A stretch of 7,841 nt of DNA from NCBI GenBank assembly GCA_947440875.1, contig CANETG010000121.1:1-7841 (forward strand). Reading direction: 5' to 3'. Position numbers and translations under genes: made by a program. This stretch comes from Bacteriovoracaceae bacterium (GTDB lineage Bacteria; Bdellovibrionota; Bacteriovoracia; Bacteriovoracales; Bacteriovoracaceae). This document shows, one piece after another, positions 7,073 through 7,841 of the stretch (position 1 is the first letter of the stretch; every line of letters starts with the position of its first letter). The notes below the pieces were generated by a model. That model did no database searches, was not told where the DNA came from, and worked only from the letters and a program-made list of their open reading frames with translations.

Positions 7073-7087
7073 TAGACCCTGATTTGC

Positions 7088-7177
7088 GGAGGACTGGCCG
7101 AGTGGTTTAAGGCAACAGTTTTGAAAACTGTCGTGGGTTAACGCCTACCTGGGGTTCGAATCCCTAGTCCTCCGCCA
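7088..7177 (+). tRNA. tRNA-Ser(UGA)
   Basis: The cloverleaf is 90 nt. Acceptor GGAGGAC (7088-7094) pairs with GTCCTCC (7167-7173), followed by G73 and an encoded CCA. Anticodon stem ACAGT/ACTGT encloses TTTGAAA with anticodon TGA at 7122-7124, reading UCA and wobble UCN codons. The long variable arm (7132-7149) with a 5-bp stem, GTGGG/CCTAC, marks a serine tRNA. The T arm is TGGGG-TTCGAAT-CCCTA. The gene sits just behind serS and is first in the tRNA cluster. Its 3' trailer forms a strong hairpin that includes the CCA. Confidence 0.97.
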
Positions 7178-7200
7178 TTTCAACCTTGAGTTGAAATGGC
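7174..7200 (+). other. Trailer hairpin pairing the CCA end of tRNA-Ser(UGA)
   Basis: GCCATTTCAAC (7174-7184), which begins with the discriminator G and the CCA of the tRNA, is exactly complementary to GTTGAAATGGC (7190-7200), giving an 11-bp stem with a CTTGA loop. No T-run follows, so it does not look like an intrinsic terminator. In the precursor it would stack beneath the acceptor stem and hide the CCA end, so a role in ordering 5' and 3' processing is plausible but inferred. Confidence 0.6.
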
Positions 7201-7211
7201 CCCTGATCTCT

Positions 7212-7233
7212 GATGGAGCATCTGGCTCCATTT
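7212..7233 (+). other. Hairpin in the spacer between the two tRNA-Ser genes
   Basis: ATGGAGC (7213-7219) and GCTCCAT (7225-7231) form a 7-bp stem around ATCTG, extendable by one G-T pair. Only TTT follows before TTAAAATTT interrupts, so it is a weak terminator at best. It could be an attenuator or a processing signal between tRNA genes. Confidence 0.4.
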
Positions 7234-7272
7234 AAAATTTAGGTTTCGGTGTTTTTTGTTAAGCCAATTTGC

Positions 7273-7362
7273 GGAGACGTGGGTGAGTGGCTTAAACCAC
7301 ACCCTTGCTAAGGGTGCGAAGGGTAATTCCTTCCATGAGTTCAAATCTCATCGTCTCCGCCA
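7273..7362 (+). tRNA. tRNA-Ser(GCU)
   Basis: The cloverleaf is 90 nt. Acceptor GGAGACG (7273-7279) pairs with CGTCTCC (7352-7358), followed by G73 and CCA. Anticodon stem CACCC/GGGTG encloses TTGCTAA with anticodon GCT at 7307-7309, reading AGC and AGU. The variable arm (7317-7334) has a 5-bp GAAGG/CCTTC stem typical of serine tRNA. The T arm is ATGAG-TTCAAAT-CTCAT. It follows tRNA-Ser(UGA) after 95 nt and shares the leader bases ATTTGC and the trailer bases ATTT with it. Confidence 0.97.
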
Positions 7363-7420
7363 TTTTCTTTTCTTGAGTTTTTTGCGATTTTAAATTACTT
7401 ATACGTTTCACATCTTCTGC

Positions 7421-7497
7421 GCAGCCGTAGCTTAGTTGGATAGAGCACCTGACTACGAATCAGGAGGTCCTACGTTCGAATCGTAGCGGTTGCGCCA
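7421..7497 (+). tRNA. tRNA-Arg(ACG)
   Basis: The 77-nt cloverleaf has acceptor GCAGCCG (7421-7427) pairing with CGGTTGC (7487-7493, one G-T), G73 and CCA. The D arm is GCTTAGTTGGATAGAGC. Anticodon stem CCTGA/TCAGG encloses CTACGAA with anticodon ACG at 7455-7457. A34 is normally deaminated to inosine by TadA to read CGU, CGC and CGA. The T arm is CTACG-TTCGAAT-CGTAG. It is the last tRNA of the cluster, 58 nt after tRNA-Ser(GCU). tRNA-Arg 3' ends are common phage and island attachment sites, but no second att copy is visible here. Confidence 0.97.
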
Positions 7498-7510
7498 TTT
7501 TCGAATACGT

Positions 7511-7618
7511 TTAGATATGTGACTTCACTCGGTTTTTTTGGATTTCAACACACAAAAACATGCATTTTTTGTTCGGTTCGTTCTTACCGGAATTACAGTA
7601 ATCCAGACATTCATTCAT
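7511..7618 (-). CDS. Possible small cysteine-rich ORF (doubtful)
   Basis: From ATG (complement of 7616-7618) a 35-residue frame begins MNECLDYCNSGK and ends at TAA (7511-7513). It has two CX3C pairs (C4/C8 and C19/C23) ten residues apart. It lies in the same frame as the longer minus-strand frame upstream, separated only by TGA and six codons. No convincing Shine-Dalgarno sequence precedes the ATG. It may be an independent microprotein, the C-terminal continuation of the upstream gene through a recoded or mutated TGA, or chance. I recognise no family. Confidence 0.2.
   Translation of the reverse strand: MNECLDYCNSGKNEPNKKCMFLCVEIQKNRVKSHI
7519..7539 (+). terminator. Weak candidate terminator after tRNA-Arg
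   Basis: GTGACTTCAC (7519-7528) can form only a very short stem, followed by TCGG and a run of seven T. The U-tract is good but the stem is poor, so this is the best available end for the tRNA transcript rather than a convincing terminator. Confidence 0.3.
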
Positions 7619-7636
7619 AAGATGTTGGCACTCTTT

Positions 7637-7840
7637 TCAAAGTAATGAATCGCAAACTTTAATATTCAACTTATTGTGCTTCTTGAGAAGGTCATTCACC
7701 AAGTTTCTCGTATGGTGCCCAATCATTTTTTTCCCAATTCTGATTTCTTCAATATTAAATAAATGAACAAGTGCTACCTTTACTATTTCGAAGGGGACGC
7801 CGCTTTTTCTGACCTTGAATGCGAGGTCAGCGACATCATC
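7637..7840 (-). CDS. C-terminal part of an unrecognised protein (5' end outside window)
   Basis: On the minus strand the frame is open from the right edge for 67 codons to TGA (complement of 7637-7639). The peptide reads DDVADLAFKVRKSGVPFEIV at its visible start and contains EEIRIGKKMIGHHTRNLVND and LLKKHNKLNIKVCDSLL. Composition is that of a soluble, basic, helical protein with no membrane segment, and I recognise no family. It converges on the tRNA cluster. The region is AT-richer than the nuo genes. Being only 67 codons, it could be a chance open frame, but its residue make-up argues for coding. The frame continues beyond TGA for 41 more codons with five cysteines. Confidence 0.5.
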   Translation of the reverse strand, partial: DDVADLAFKVRKSGVPFEIVKVALVHLFNIEEIRIGKKMIGHHTRNLVNDLLKKHNKLNIKVCDSLL

Positions 7841-7841
7841 A

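Noticed and set aside
7051..7080. AGGG/CCCT pair between serS and tRNA-Ser(UGA) as a serS terminator
   Set aside because: A 4-bp stem with a 20-nt loop and no U-tract cannot act as an intrinsic terminator. The stretch is better read as a promoter.
7373..7405. Separate promoter for tRNA-Arg (TTGAGT with TATACG or TTACTT)
   Set aside because: Spacers of 21 or 16 bp go with poor -10 matches. The cluster is better explained by the promoter at 7044-7072.
7552..7572. ACAAAAA/TTTTTGT hairpin as a bidirectional terminator
   Set aside because: The stem is almost entirely A-T with no G-C core, and no clean U-tract follows on either strand.
7589..7604. Near-palindrome around GTTAC/GTAA-like bases (GGAATTACAGTAATCC) as an operator
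   Set aside because: The symmetry is short and broken by a mismatch, and no promoter of either strand is evident beside it.
7590..7636. SECIS element after the minus-strand TGA
   Set aside because: Only a bulged 7-bp stem can be drawn and the loop lacks the guanines expected in bacterial SECIS loops. It is kept only as one option within the TGA finding.
7722..7736. A7 run (GGG followed by seven A, then TG) on the minus strand as a programmed frameshift slip site
   Set aside because: A shift to the -1 frame meets TGA at once and nothing suggests a longer product. The zero frame stays open past it, so the run looks like ordinary Lys-Lys codons.
7809..7830. Inverted repeat CTGACCT / AGGTCAG near the right edge
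   Set aside because: It lies inside the minus-strand open frame, is only 7 bp and has no following T-run, so it is probably chance.

Overview
The window reads as ordinary chromosome of a Gram-negative bacterium with moderate GC. Its architecture recalls the Bdellovibrionota (Bacteriovorax/Peredibacter-like predators) or related delta-type lineages: nuoM-nuoN, then a large GYF-domain/transmembrane/TPR protein, then serS and a tRNA cluster. The lineage is inferred from gene style only and is held with modest confidence.

Region 1 (1-2442) is the 3' end of a respiratory complex I operon. nuoM lacks its 5' end at the window edge and is followed after 12 nt by a complete nuoN with a GTG start. Both encode proton-pumping, antiporter-like membrane subunits. 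A hairpin with a T-rich tail after nuoN probably ends this operon.

Region 2 (2443-5758) starts with a consensus -10 box, TATAAT, exactly 6 nt before the ATG of a 1076-codon gene and with no Shine-Dalgarno sequence, so the message is probably leaderless. The protein has a GYF_2-like domain at its N terminus, a charged linker with repeated Thr-(x)-Val/Ile-Ile motifs, one membrane span and about 780 residues of TPR-like helices predicted to be periplasmic. Early in the gene lie two adjacent palindromes, one of them a perfect match to the FNR half-site arrangement.

Region 3 (5759-7040) is serS (seryl-tRNA synthetase), 7 nt downstream of the TPR gene, with its Shine-Dalgarno sequence overlapping the upstream stop codon. 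A perfect 24-bp palindrome lies inside serS.

Region 4 (7041-7497) holds its own promoter and three tRNA genes: tRNA-Ser(UGA), tRNA-Ser(GCU) and tRNA-Arg(ACG). All encode CCA. Both tRNA-Ser genes sit directly behind the enzyme that charges them. The trailer of tRNA-Ser(UGA) can form an 11-bp hairpin that traps the CCA end.

Region 5 (7498-7841) is AT-richer. It contains the 3' end of an unrecognised gene on the minus strand, running in from the right edge. That reading frame ends in TGA but continues in frame into a cysteine-rich stretch up to a TAA.

Most of the window is housekeeping. The parts that deserve a second look are the leaderless GYF-TM-TPR gene with its internal palindromes, the palindrome in serS, the tRNA trailer hairpin and the TGA-interrupted cysteine-rich frame.
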